Of a DNA stretch of 64,000 nucleotides, positions 45,567 to 57,339 are shown one piece after another. Position numbers and translations under genes: made by a program. The notes beneath the pieces were generated by a model. The model was not told the origin of the DNA and searched no databases. It worked only from the letters and a program-made list of their open reading frames with translations. Origin of the DNA: Aotearoamyces nothofagi (Eukaryota; Ascomycota; Leotiomycetes; Leotiales; Tympanidaceae); assembly GCA_015345905.1 (NCBI GenBank), contig JADDTR010000011.1, forward strand, positions 769,622-833,621. The letters run 5' to 3'. Position 1 is the first letter of the stretch; each line of letters opens with the position of its first letter.

Positions 45567-47387
45567 TTACTCAAACCTCGATGGTGAGGATTGTGTAGTC
45601 TTCCTAGAAAAGTGCAAAGCTTGAACATTGCTTAAGAGCTTCCCCCAAAAATATATCGCAAACGAAGCTGCAACAATAGGAGCTGTAGCTACAAACCAAG
45701 CCCAGACGCTGAGATGCCCTTGTACTATCTCCGTTGTATTCATCCCAAAGAACGAGGTGGTGAAGGATAATGGGATAAAGAAAAACGCTAGAAGGGTGAG
45801 TTTCGCATTCTTGTCGGCTTGCTGTATTGACTTTCCGGAATCGATGAGTTGAGTTTCCTGCACGAGAATATCTATTGCTCTCGAACAGCGATCTGACTGC
45901 AACGTAGCCCGCTCCAAAACCGTGTTGAAATCTTCCAATATTTCCTCGGCTGCCTTATCAGCTATTGCGCATTGTGCTTGGTTGGTCGCCTTAGGCCAGC
46001 TGGAAGCACCTCGTCGGCGGACGAGGGACACGCTGCTCCTAAGGTCTTCAATGTGATTTTCCAGAGTACTACGAGTATATTTGAGATTACTCAGACAGTC
46101 CAATGCTGGCTGTTTAGATGGTTTGGTGGCATTGTCGATCTGATATTCCATTAGATTCAGAAATTGGCTTTGGGAGTATACGGAAAACCGAAAAACTCCG
46201 GAAAGGGCATAAAATATATCTGCTCTCATAGTTGAAAGGTCTAGGCTACGCCCATAGGCTTCAAAAAGAAGAGATCCACCTAGCAAGGGATGCATCTCTG
46301 TTGACTGACTAACCGTCGCAGCTTGTTGTAGATCACCAAGAGCCATCATGGGTTGGAACTGAACAATGGGTAAAGTTACAGTCGCTAGAGTGCTGTAAGA
46401 ATTGGATTTTAAGGGCCATATAGAGCCCCCTGTGTTTTCAAGGGGGACTCCACTGTCTGACCAAACAACCGCTACCAAAAGCATCAGCTCCGCTGGCAAT
46501 TATAAACCATCACTGCACTTGTACTTACCTGCCCAAGTCTTTTGTCTTTTCACAATAGAGATGAATATGCTTTGCTCAAGAGTTGAGTACTTTGCATCAT
46601 GGATGCAGCATCGACGCGCAACTGAATCGCCACAGGTTCCCTTCTCGATAACTTGACGGTGGTGGTTTTTGGTGGCATCGACGGCTTGGAGGCGATATTT
46701 ATCGATAGTGCTCTGATTGACAAAATGGTTGCTCGTTGTCAATCCAATGGATGTTAGTGGTAACCGCACTATGTGCTGGTTCGCTGAAGCAAGACTCGGC
46801 AGCTCGAAGAGACTGCCCTGAAACCCGAACTGCATTTGTTGGCGAAAGAATTCGGGATCAAGAGGATATCGTAAGCCGAGCAAATTGAGCCACTCTGCCG
46901 AGCCATGACCCCTCAGGAATAAGATATGGCTCGAGCTTACAGTGCTTTCCCATTGCCTTTCAAATTGGTCACGGCCCTCGGACTGGGCGTCAAAGGCTTC
47001 TAGCTGCAGCGGACGATCCTGTGCAAGAGACAATGTGCATGCAAAAGCAAAAGTTGAGCCGTGAGTGGCCGCCTGTGCCACTTGGCGATAGGGGCTTTGC
47101 AAATAATCTGCCAAGTTCTGGTACAGCCTCCCCAGCCTGTCAGTTCTGACGAAGGTCTCTACTGCATCTGCGAAGTCGCGAGGAATGGAGCCTTCGCCCA
47201 AGTTAGTAACCAGGAAGTTGAACAGAGAGGTGCGGTTGGCAAGACGTTGGCAAGGAAGGCTCACCATGTGCATGTTTGGAGGTACTAGGCGATTTTGGTA
47301 CCGGTGCCGGTGCTGGTGCCGGCGCCGCTGCCATGCTGTGCTGCGAAGACTTGAGCCTCTTCTGCGGTGACTCGATAACAACTGCAA
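45567..47387 (-). CDS. CorA-like Mg2+ transporter-domain protein
   Basis: Two exons, 47387-46529 and 46471-45567, joined through GTAAGT...GGTAG into about 587 residues. The C terminus is diagnostic: a long helical region, then FFFIPLSFTTSFFGMN with the GMN pore signature at 529-531, and a second helix VWAWFVATAPIVAASFAIYFW. This matches the CorA two-helix membrane module that forms pentameric divalent-cation channels. The N-terminal ~290 residues (for example HILFLRGHGSAEWLNLLGLRYPLDPEFF) belong to the variable cytosolic part seen in fungal CorA-like proteins. The first ~35 residues are Arg/His-rich and may not be translated; Met39 is an alternative start. Many such fungal proteins have unknown transport activity. 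Confidence 0.75.
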
Positions 47388-48007
47388 AGCGAATGTTGGG
47401 TTCCCGGCACCACGGGGAATTACTGCGTATGCTCGAGACCATCCCAGATCTTTATGCTGCAGATGCCAGGGAAGCCTGACAGGCTGAGCTGGCGGTGAGC
47501 TGGGCTAAGCATTTGTTGGTGCCCGCTCCTACTAGCCTGCGAATCCCGCGAGGATGGGTGCGCAGCAACTGAGTAGCCTTATACGATCCCTATATCAAGT
47601 TTTGATCCCTTATGGCAAGATTATGGCTAGTACGTTCATGCAGTCATCCAGCTGCTGGCACACGTCTGTCAGCACACGTGTACCGTTCAAAGCCCTATCA
47701 ACCCAATTCAGCCCTGCCTTGTAATGTCGATCTATGAGCCTAGATAGTGATGGGGGCTGCAGCAGCTGTCATACGCACACATGGCCCCCAAACCAAATCA
47801 TGGCGACAAATAGAAGTCGCATTAGTAATCGTACCGACAGTCTGAGGCTTACAGGTCCAAGGACCGCTCATTGCTAGAGCGACAGAGAGGTATGCCCCCA
47901 GAATTTGTCTATATGAGCACAAAGGCTGACGGGAAGGTGGACAACTGCAAATACAAAATTTAAGAAGGCCAAAACCGAAGTAAACCACAGCATCGACCAT
48001 ACCCAAA
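47388..48007. other. Divergent intergenic region
   Basis: Between the reverse CorA-like gene and the forward 93-codon gene. No operator or repeat identified. Confidence 0.45.
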
Positions 48008-48289
48008 ATGTCTCAGCAACACGAATTGCCTGCGCCTGACACTTCTAAGATCCAACCTTGGAAGGCTCACTGGCCACCTGCGGAACCAGAAGCCGAGAAG
48101 ACTTTCCAGTACGGAGAGCAGTACGGCAAGGAAGCCGGGCAATTGCTCGTCCTCTGTGATCAGGGCGGTGGCCGAGTCAGTGAGGGAAAACGCTACGAGG
48201 TCGGAGACCTTCGTGCCGGACGCAAGGCTCTGAAACCTGACTGTCCCAACAACGAGTATGATGGCCATCTAGAGTTCCTGTTTAAATGA
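48008..48289 (+). CDS. Small hypothetical protein (93 aa)
   Basis: A 93-residue open frame with a plausible start context (ACCCAAAATG). It is hydrophilic with no signal peptide or membrane helix. The composition (Pro/Glu-rich start, central GKEAGQLLVLCDQGGG, Lys/Asp-rich end) looks like a real small soluble protein rather than a shadow. The opposite strand also carries a 102-codon frame, so the strand choice rests on composition. No family recognised. It could be a first exon of a longer gene, but nothing convincing follows before the reverse gene at 48558. Confidence 0.4.
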   Translation: MSQQHELPAPDTSKIQPWKAHWPPAEPEAEKTFQYGEQYGKEAGQLLVLCDQGGGRVSEGKRYEVGDLRAGRKALKPDCPNNEYDGHLEFLFK

Positions 48290-48557
48290 TGTGCTAATAC
48301 GCTCTTATTAGGAAAGGGGCAGCCACCAAAGCCGCCTTGGGGTTGTGAACGATGGCAACTTAATTTGGTAGTGAAGGATCAATGCGTTAATGATGGAGAA
48401 TTGATAAAGTTATTGATGGAGTCATGACTTTCGTTAAGCTACTTAGCAACAATAATACCAAGAATATGTTCTCACTTGCTATATTGCGCCATTCTCATAA
48501 TTGTATCGTAATACTAAGTTCCGCCTGAGCAAGCTTACATTATTCGACTTGAACTCC

Positions 48558-49686
48558 TCAAATGTCATGCTTGGCCTCAGTGGTCAGAGAGGGGAGGGGA
48601 ATCTTGTCGGAGTCAGGCGACTCGGAATAAAATACGAGAGCTCGAACTTCAATACTCTCCCTTGGTGCTTCTCCTGGCGGGGCATTTGGATTGTAGAACG
48701 CGCAATGTGGTACACCTAGAGAAATGTCAATGCCGGTCTCTTCAGTGCTGCTGGAATAATAACCTGGCAGTGTATCTCCCTCTAGCTCGCTGCCTCTGAA
48801 CAGTAAAACCTCTGATGCCTCCTGTTCACTGAGATAGTACCATCTTTGGTGTGGACCATAATGCACTTGAAAGATCTCGGCGACATAAGTAGGATAGACG
48901 TTGTCGGAGCGGACAAGGTCAAGCTTGGCGTCTACTGAATTGGCATCACACACAGCTAAAGGCCAATCCCGGAGTGGTCCACGAAGAGGTTTCCATGCAC
49001 TATGCAAGGTCAGAAGAGGAGACGTGATTGATGAGGTCTTTTTGCTGCGCATACTTGATTGTTTGAACCCTTCGCTGTAGTAAGTTACCTAGGTCCTGAC
49101 CATAAACCTGCTTAGCTATGTTGACGATATCGGCAGGCGTATAATCTGGAATATAGTAAGATGACGAGAACAGAGCGACGGAATAGAGGATCGAGATTGA
49201 ATACCTATGTGTGCCGTCACAACTGGCTGGCCATGCTCATATTCTTGTCCGCTCGCAATTGGAAACATCGAGTCCCGTTTACGGATCTGTAATGCCTCGG
49301 TCATTATGACTGAAACTGAAATAACCTGAACTATGCCGACTACATACCACGTATTCGAAGATCTGAACGTGAGCTGCACCAAGGACCTCCATCAGTTTGT
49401 CTCTGAGCTCGACGAGATATATTCCCTCGACCTTCTTCTTATCAACCCAGTCATTGTAGGAAAGGTCGGAATCCAATTCAAAAGTCGCAATGCCATTACT
49501 ATCAAAAGAGAGTTCAGATTGTCGTATGTCATGAATAGTGATGCCATCGACCTTCTCTTTCATAATATTGTTTCGTGGAAAGCCGTTAGGGCCTGTATAG
49601 GCCATACCATAAGGCTTGACCTTCTCGTACAACGAGTCGCGTTTGAGAAACCACATCGAACTTTGGACATCCATTGCTTCGGCCAT
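48558..49686 (-). CDS. CmcJ/AsaB-type (GA4-desaturase-family) oxidoreductase-like protein
   Basis: Four exons: 49686-49348, 49286-49205, 49145-49055 and 48999-48558, giving 317 residues. An optional further intron within 48700-48770 (GTTATT...CTCTAG, 48 nt, in frame) would shorten it by 16. Family blocks are HDIRQSELSFDSNGIATFEL, VVTAHIDYTPADIV, NAWKPLRGPLRDWPLAVCD, FQVHYGPHQRWYYLSEQEASEVLLF and HCAF...PPGEAPRESIEVRALVF. The last block, with conserved His and Arg, defines a fungal group often found in secondary-metabolite clusters and annotated as hydroxylase/desaturase or CmcJ-like methyltransferase-associated proteins. The reaction is not established from sequence. No backbone synthase is nearby, so a metabolite cluster is not supported. 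Confidence 0.8.
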
Positions 49687-50180
49687 GATTGTAATATTTA
49701 GATTAAAAGTTTATCTTATTGAGTTCGTAGAAATAGTTATGAAGATAGATGCTGCAGCAATGTCGGTGCTGCAAGAATCGAAAGCTCAGTGGCTTACAAG
49801 ATGATCACTATTAGTTACTTGTAAGCTGTCAGGCTTCGCAAACTCCAAACTAATAGTGAGCTATGTAGCCCGAAATCAGGTGCGACAAGAACATCATGCG
49901 CGGGTTGCCTGCAGATACAGTACTAGGTCATATAATCACATACAGAAGTGCCACCAAGCGCTGGCGAGAGCTGGCGATCACCGGCTACGACTGGCCGCCT
50001 CTTGCGATGGTGGCTGTAGGGGTCAACCCTCCATAAGTATTAGCTGCAAACATCGTATGTATATTTATGTACGGTACAGTGCCTTATAGCCCCCAAACAT
50101 CCATTGCCAGCCCAACTCCTTGCCAACCCAATTTCATTCCCTCGATTAGGAGCTCACACCAACAAAACAAGAACACCGCA
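49687..50180. promoter_or_regulatory. Divergent promoter region
   Basis: 494 bp between the divergent oxidoreductase-like and peptidase genes. No specific site recognised. Confidence 0.4.
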
Positions 50181-51909
50181 ATGGCTCAGGCTGGTAAATA
50201 TTGGGAGATTTTGAACAACACCTCCGCCTACACTGACTCTCTTGGGGATGAGATCCTCCAGTGGCAGTCACAGATCCTCAAGTCACCAAAAGTACGTTCT
50301 CGTGTTCTCTCGTGAGTTCGCAGGCTAAGTGCATCGTAGAACATGCTTGCTATTTCTGCCCTCGCGAACCGCGACCCGCTTGGGGTTTTGAAGTCATCGA
50401 GGACTTCTGTGAGTAATCCTCACGTCTTTAATATTGGGATACCTGCAGAGCCTGCCCCAATCATGTCCCAGGGACAAAGCAGTCGCTGCTGGATCTTTGC
50501 AGCGTTAAGCCTCTTCCGAGTCAATTTCACCAAACGATTCTGTGTCCAAAGCTTTAAATTGAGCGCGAACTATGTCAATTTCTGGGACAAGATCGAAAGA
50601 GCAAACTTCTTCCTCCAGCAGATCATTCAGACAGCGTCAGAAGATGTTGATAGCAGAATAGTTCAAACTTTGCTCGAAGAGGCAGTATATGATGGTGGAC
50701 AATGGGACATGGCCCTTTCCTTAGTGGATAAATACGGACTTGTAAGAACCGCGTAGCAAGATTTGATATGCGCAGGCTGACTGATATTGGCGAAGGTCCC
50801 AGAGTCACTTTATCCTGACTCGTACAGCGCCCAGGACCCCGAGGCCCTTCATTTAGCCCTTGGGATTAAACTCCGTGAGTATGCATTGAGAATGAGGACA
50901 TTAGCACAGAGCATCAAAGTTGGAGACTTGACCAGCCACAGCGCTGTCTTGTATTATGCAAAGCATGAAATGTTGCGAGAAGTCTACAAAATTCTGGTTC
51001 TGACACTTGGCCCACCCCCAAACCCGAATGAAACCTTTTCCTGGGAATTTTTAGATGAGGCAGGACTCGTGCAGGAGATTGTAATGTCACCAATGCAATT
51101 TTCCCAGCAACTGTCAGAAACAAACCTGTCTCCACAACTGACACCGCTTTTACGGGGCACACAGGCGTTTGGAACCGAAAAGAGCGATCAAAAACGATCT
51201 TTAAGTATATCGAGTAGATCACCGTTACTGCATCTAACAGATTTCATAAGTGTCACCAACGATCCGCGACATCCTTATCTTAGACTTCTGACAGTGCCAC
51301 GGAGAGGGAATGTAGTTGATGGGCGGGTGCTCAGACATGTAAATGTCAGCATCAACGTAGGGGACACTGCTTCATTTCCCCTCAATCACAATATCTCGCA
51401 TGGCCGCTCTTTAAGAAAATCAATTTCTTACGTATCCCATTCAATATTTTAGAGCTGATTCTGTAAAGGTTATCAAAGCTGCATGTATTCAGATGCTTCA
51501 ACTCGGAGTTCCAGTATGGTTCACCTGTGACATGGAGAAGTATAACAATGCTTCACTTGGGATATTAGATCTATCAGTGTACAATCTAGAACTGGCTTTT
51601 GATACGAGCTTCAAAGTGCTTACGAAGGAGCAACGATTGCTGACCGGGGATAGCCGGCCAACTCATGTGATGGTAATTACCGGAGTAGATCGTGATGAAG
51701 TTAGACAACGGACAGTAAGGTGGAGAGTTCAAAATAGCTGGGGTTTGCAGTCGGGTGTAGATGGTTTCTTCGTTATGTCTGATGACTGGTTTGATAACTT
51801 CGTTTACCATGCTGTTGTTCATCCAAGCTTTTTGCCTAAAGAAGTCGTCGATGTTCTGGACCAGGTGCCGATACAGTTAGAGTTATGGGACATCATGGGA
51901 GCAAGATGA
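50181..51909 (+). CDS. Bleomycin-hydrolase-type cysteine peptidase (C1B)
   Basis: Four exons: 50181-50291, 50340-50741, 50796-51356 and 51469-51909, giving 504 residues, close to the usual bleomycin hydrolase length. The papain-like triad is in order: Cys87 in QSSRCWIFA with oxyanion Gln81/83, His424 in THVMVITGVD, and Asn447 in VQNSWG. Other family blocks are NPHVFNIGIP, FWDKIERANFFL, YDGGQWDMALSLVDKYGLVPESLYPDSY, NDPRHPYLRLLTV and VWFTCDMEKY. The family forms homohexamers with aminopeptidase activity in the cytosol. The insert at about residues 300-335 before the NDPRHP motif is unusual. Intron 3 was set at 51357-51468 because its acceptor follows a CTGAT branch and is the only one restoring frame. 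Confidence 0.85.
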
Positions 51910-52115
51910 TAGTTGGGAATATAGAGTAGTAGATAGGGGAATGCCGATTAGGATTTAAATAATGTTCCCTGAGTATTGACAACGTATGACGAAGATTTTT
52001 AAATACCTGTTCTACCTAGCTTGCTGCCATCAATGATATCCATGAATTCCCTGTTTTGTAGTGACTGTATATATATAAGAGCTAGTTTATAACCTATACT
52101 ATTTGCTCTCCCTGT

Positions 52116-55100
52116 TCATTTAGACCAGAAGAATACAAGATCATCGACATCCTCCTCGACACCAAGTCCTCGAAATCCTACAGGCTTCATTTCCTTGTAA
52201 AGTTGTTCCCCAAATTTCATCAGTCGATCCGACTCCTCCGAATTTCCTTCTCTTTCCAGCAGCTTAGACTTTCTTAGAACTGTACGAGCAATTTCGGGTT
52301 TGTAGATTGACTGATTACCGTAAATTCTCAGTGCTTCGTCCAAGTGTTGTCTACTATCATTAGCATTGTGAAATTATATCATACTGGTCAATGGGTGGGT
52401 ACCGCTCTAAATTGTTCTGTCCGAGCCTCTTGAAATGGTCGGCCATCTTGACGTGGAGGTCTGCTGTTCGCCTATGGGTTTTCCCGAGCGTGGCTATATA
52501 GCGGGCAAGAGCTGAATTGTGGAGTTTGAAAGCCTCTTCATATTTGCCTTGGCTTATTCTGACATTGCCTAACGCATGTAGCGCTAGTCCACCCCTTGAT
52601 GCTCAAGTTAGCTGGCAGTAAATCATAGCCTCGAATTGAGAGAAACTTGCTTGAAAGACTCTGTATCCTCAGGGCCAAACTCGTTCTCTCGCCAGCTGAG
52701 GTAGTTGTTCAAAATTTCTGCGGCCTCATTTTCTCTACCGAGTAAGCACAGTGCAAACCCAGTATTGATGTCTGCAAAATTAGGGTAGATAACTCCAAGC
52801 TCGTTGGAACCGGGGGCTTCAAAGACTTCCCTAGACAGCTGAAACTGTTCGATCGCCTCGACATACTGTTTATTCATCATATAGGCAGTACCAAGCTCGT
52901 TATATGCATTCTTAAGATTGTTGTCAGGAATCCCTAACTGTTGTCGCATCTCCAGAAAGGATTTCGAATGCTCCAGCATATCTGCCGCTGCATTTGATTG
53001 ACTTGCAACGGCAGCCTGGCAAAAATGGCAGTCTGCTAGCAATTCAAACATCTCGTCTTTTTGACCTTCGCATATCAGCTGCGCTGACTTAAATAGAGGC
53101 TTAGATGCTTCCAGATTTCCCCGCTCGAAATGATGCCTGTAGTAGATATAATAAGCAAAATGTGTTAGATCCAAGGGAAATATGAATTACCAGCCGGCTT
53201 GGACAAGTAGTGTCGCAAGAGTTTTTCCACCTGGTACCTGACGTAGTTGTCCTTTGTATGCGAAGAACTTATGAAGCCGATTAACATGAGGGAACAATTG
53301 GTCGCACAGCTTCCATCGTTTGGTGGCATGATCAAAGTTTGTCGTAGATGGCCAACTTTTAGAAAGAAGGTTTACAACGCCCTCAGCAACTTTCCAAAAT
53401 TTATCAGGCTTCATCTTGGCTCTGCAGGCATCTTGTATAACTCGATGAATCGCTAGATCCTGGTCCGCCGTGGCCCTTTTGACAAGAGAACGTTTTGACA
53501 ATTCAGTCCTTGCGTTAATATACTCTGCATGGGTGTCTGGAAAGTGGTCAATTGGGACAAACTCGCTTCCTGCATCGACAAATATAAATTCTTGAATATG
53601 ATCAGGGTCAAAAAGCGACAGGAGGTTCAATAAAGCGAGTGCAGGGTTAGTGAGATCTTCAAATGCCCAGACATTGAAAAGTGTCTTCTGATATCCATCT
53701 CGACTTTGCCCAACCTTTTCACTATGCAACGCCAGCATAGAATCCGAATCGTACAAGCTAAGAAACTCTCGGAATGACAAGTCTTTTCTAACGAGTACAC
53801 CTGCCATCTGCCTGATTGCCAGCGGTAACCCACCGAGGCGATCTACAACATCCTCTGACGCTTCTTTATCTTTGGCAGTGTGGTATTTGGTCAAATGGCG
53901 TAACCATGCACCGCCTTCCTGTTTGGAAAAAGGATAAAGGTCAATTCCTTGGCTCAGATAGACATGGCTCTTTGCCAACGGATCTCTGCTAGTCACTAGT
54001 ACACATCCATTGCCAGTGACTGGCCAATAGTCATCTAGAACATCAGGGTCATCGGCGTTGTCGAATATCAGAAGCCAATTGGCGTCTGAGTAGCCAAGAG
54101 AAGGTTTATCTGAATTTCCTTTGATCCCCTTTGAAGGAACAGAAAGCCATTCAAGGACAAGCCCCCGACTTACTACTTGATTACCGGCATCTTCTTCTTT
54201 TTCCAGTCCAAGCTTGGCTGCAATATTTGCGAATCCAGATGCAAGCTTGGCGGGTGAATCAGCTGTCAACCAGAAGATAGCGTCGAATTTAGACTTCCTG
54301 GTCACCGCATATTCTGTAGCGATTCGAGATTTTCCTATTCCTCCTGGTCCACAAAGTGCAAAAGACTTTAGTCCTTTGCGTGGTAGAATCGACAAGTGGC
54401 CCGAGCCTGTTGTTTGAAACACTTCATCCAGTGCTGACAGCATGTCCCCTCTACCATAGAAATCCAGAGTGTATTGTCCTGGACCGAGGATATAACAAGG
54501 AAGCTTAGGAGCTGCTTTTGTAATTGAGAACCCAGTCTGGAGCGGTACTATCTCAAGGTTTGAACTATCGCTAGTGCCCAAATTCGCGGGATTCGAACTT
54601 TGGTCGTTAATAGACGTCTTTAAAGGCCCTGATTTTTTGAAATATTAGCTCTAACGTTATCTTGATCTCCATGGGCCAATAAAATATACCTGAGGTTTCT
54701 ACCCCTCCTGAATCACGGCTGCTCCAGGCGTTAATCAAAAAGGTCCCTATAAATATTAGTAGACTTTGAGGCAAATTGCTCCTGTCAGCGACTTACTGCG
54801 ATTATTTTCCGGTTGAGAGTTTAAATTCGACTTCAGAAGAGGACGAGCAAAGTCTAAAATGCTCTGCCAAAGAGGATCATGTAAATCTATCTGGCATACA
54901 TGTCTGAAGTTTGAGTTCACCTCCACGACTACTTCGTTTCGTGCCGAAGTCAAAACAAGGGACCTCGAAATATGCTGAAAAGCATTAGCACTACAATTGA
55001 ATCTTGTAGCGTATTCTCTTACCAGTATCTTGCTCCTTCTGAATAACCCACTGGGGACAGCCTTGGCAGATGTACAAAAGACGGTCAGAACTGGGATTTG

Positions 55101-55861
55101 GAGGCTGGCTTGTTCGAACTGTTCATAAATCTGAGCTACAGCTGAATCATCTTCCTTGATTCTCTTCAGATCAGCCTTTGTGGCCTTAAAAGAAGCTTGT
55201 ATAAAAAGATCGAGGTCATCCCAAGGCTCCTTTCTCGCCACGTTTATATGGGGCGTTATTAAAAAGCCAATTCCCGCCAATGAATTGATGATCTTCTGCG
55301 AGGAGGTATCGTAGTACCGCTCAAACAATGAGCCAACAGCCTTTTTAAAGTGTTAGATTAGTTAGAAAACATTTTCTCGGATCGAAATTCTACCGCTTTT
55401 GTAATTATACCGCCAAGGCCATGAGAAATGATCAGGACCGGGCTTCCTCCGATCTTAAGGACAATCAGCAAAGTCTCAAGCAAAGTATCTCGGCTTCTTC
55501 TCTTACCTCACCCAGTACAGTAGAGTCATGGAGGCATTCTAGAAGCCGATTGCCCTTTTGCCCTATCAGAGGCCAGGAGAAGTTCCTCGACAAGTCAAGA
55601 TCATACTGAAATTCGAAGACTTTTATACTCTTATCCAGCTTGGAGAACAAGGTAGACGGCCATGGTTTCTCCTTATCGACTGACCAATTTATAACCCTAT
55701 CTCCGACATTTGCAACTGTAATAACACTAGCAGTAATAGGTATCAGCAATGTTTGTATTACAGTCGAATTTCGAAGCTCACATAAGGTTGTAGGAGTTCT
55801 GGGAGTTCTTTTCTCCTACAAATAGAATCGCAAGCTGTTCTATAGGAAGATTCGTCGACAT
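52116..55861 (-). CDS. Fungal NLR: degenerate hydrolase domain, NB-ARC, TPR
   Basis: Nine exons: 55861-55782, 55726-55507, 55453-55394, 55340-54797, 54746-54690, 54628-53191, 53136-52651, 52594-52403 and 52350-52116, giving 1103 residues; all phases fit. Residues ~1-300 resemble the SesB-like alpha/beta-hydrolase domain of fungal NLRs (KPWPSTLF, then PVLIISHGLGGIITKAA). NB-ARC spans ~345-700: P-loop GPGGIGKS at 414-421, Walker B WLLIFDNAD near 505, SRDPL, and GGLPLAIRQMAG. The C terminus (~790-1080) has tetratricopeptide repeats (AYNELGTAYMMNKQYVEAIEQF, HALGNVRISQGKYEEAF). Such proteins act in non-self recognition and programmed cell death. Where relatives have GHSLGG the sequence is SHGLGG, so the nucleophilic serine is missing. 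Intron 7 uses a GC donor (GCAAGT). RIP-type relics lie immediately upstream. Confidence 0.88.
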
Positions 55862-57339
55862 CGTAGTGTTCTTGCTGCTTCTGTATACAGCTGGCAAGTT
55901 GTCAAGAAGTTTGTAGTTGTAATAGATGATCTGCTTGGTGCTTGAGGAGCTCGTTAATCAAGGCCACGCGAAGCTAAGTTCGAGCCTTGGAGTGCCTTAT
56001 ATGTAGACTGGCCGGACCGGACTGTAAATAAACGGTCCGGACCGGACCGAACTGTAAAAAGCGGTCTGGTCTGGTCTTTGAGCACCTCGATTTTTAAACG
56101 GTCTACATTATAGTCCTTGAGACCGGACTGTAAATAAATGGTCTAGACTGGACCGAACCATTTAGAAACGGTCCGGTCCAGTTCTAGAGATCTCAGACTG
56201 TTTATTTTCTAAATACTCTAATTACTACTTTTTTACAATTCTAATACTAAGGGCATTACTATTGAGTATTACTGTTCTATATAGACAAGGAAAGTTATAA
56301 AATCTTTTTTCTAAAAATAGTTATAAGAGTTCTAAGAACAGCTCTTTATAGTCTAGACCAGACTATATAGTCCAGTTTGATCTAGACTAAACTGTTTCTA
56401 GAAACGGTCTCTATTTTCTATTTGAGACTGGACTATTTATTTATAGTCTAGTTTAGTCCAGATCTAAACAGTCCAGTCTTTAAAACAGTCTATAAATTAC
56501 TCTTGAGACTAGACTAGACTAGACTATTGGCTAGTCTATATAGAATAAAGAGGCAAAAGTATAAGAATATATAGGCTAAGGATTATCTAATTTGTATATA
56601 AACTGATTCTTAAGGAATCAGGAAGCTTTAGGAGAAAGAATCTTCTAAATACCCCTCTTCTAAGCGAGGTGTTACTATAGTAGTACTATAGTCGAAGGTC
56701 AGAGCTATAGCTCCGATCAATTATATATATTAGTTACATGCTTTCCTTATAAAAAGTAGATATTATTCTACTTTGCTCTTCAGTATAGAATTTGATATTA
56801 AAGACCTTATATTAAACATTTGTTGTTGATATCTAAAAATCAAGTTAAAGGTTCTTATTATACTTAGAGCTATAAAACCTATATTAGTAGTAAGGTTGTT
56901 ATATATAGTATCTTTATAATTGTCCCTTTAATACTTTAGGAATACCTATTTATATTTTGTTCTAAATATAGAGATGACAATCAAGAAGTTTCAACAACAA
57001 GATTGTACAATACAATCAAGGGAGGTTATATATAAAATCAACAAGAGAGAAAGAGAAGGTAGATTATAATCAAAAGGGAAGAAGAGAAAGTTGGTTATAA
57101 AAGAAGTAAATAGACGAGGCCGGAGAAAATACAAGCCGGTTCAGGAGCTAGTCGGTAGCGAACTAGAGTAGTACAAGAGGGCCAGTTATATATTAAGGAG
57201 AATAAGTAGCTTGACCTATAAGCTAAAAAGGACAAGTCTGGACAGCGACAACGGCCGCTCTCCACCAATGGCCTGCTGTAACAAGCCATACAGTTTCTAT
57301 ACAACTCGTTGCAGGCTGACAAATGTAGCAGACCGTCCT
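55862..57339. mobile_element. AT-rich transposon relics, partly RIP-mutated
   Basis: No gene. The segment 56006-56128 has intact CCGGACCGG-type motifs and a diverged copy at 60641-60763. Further degenerate GGTCTAGAC-type motifs run to about 56520. The segment at about 56573-56745 recurs inverted at about 63310-63488 (shared AAACTGATTCTTAA, AGCTTTAGGAG, ACTATAGTAGTACT). Sequence to 57110 is AT-rich. Confidence 0.6.
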
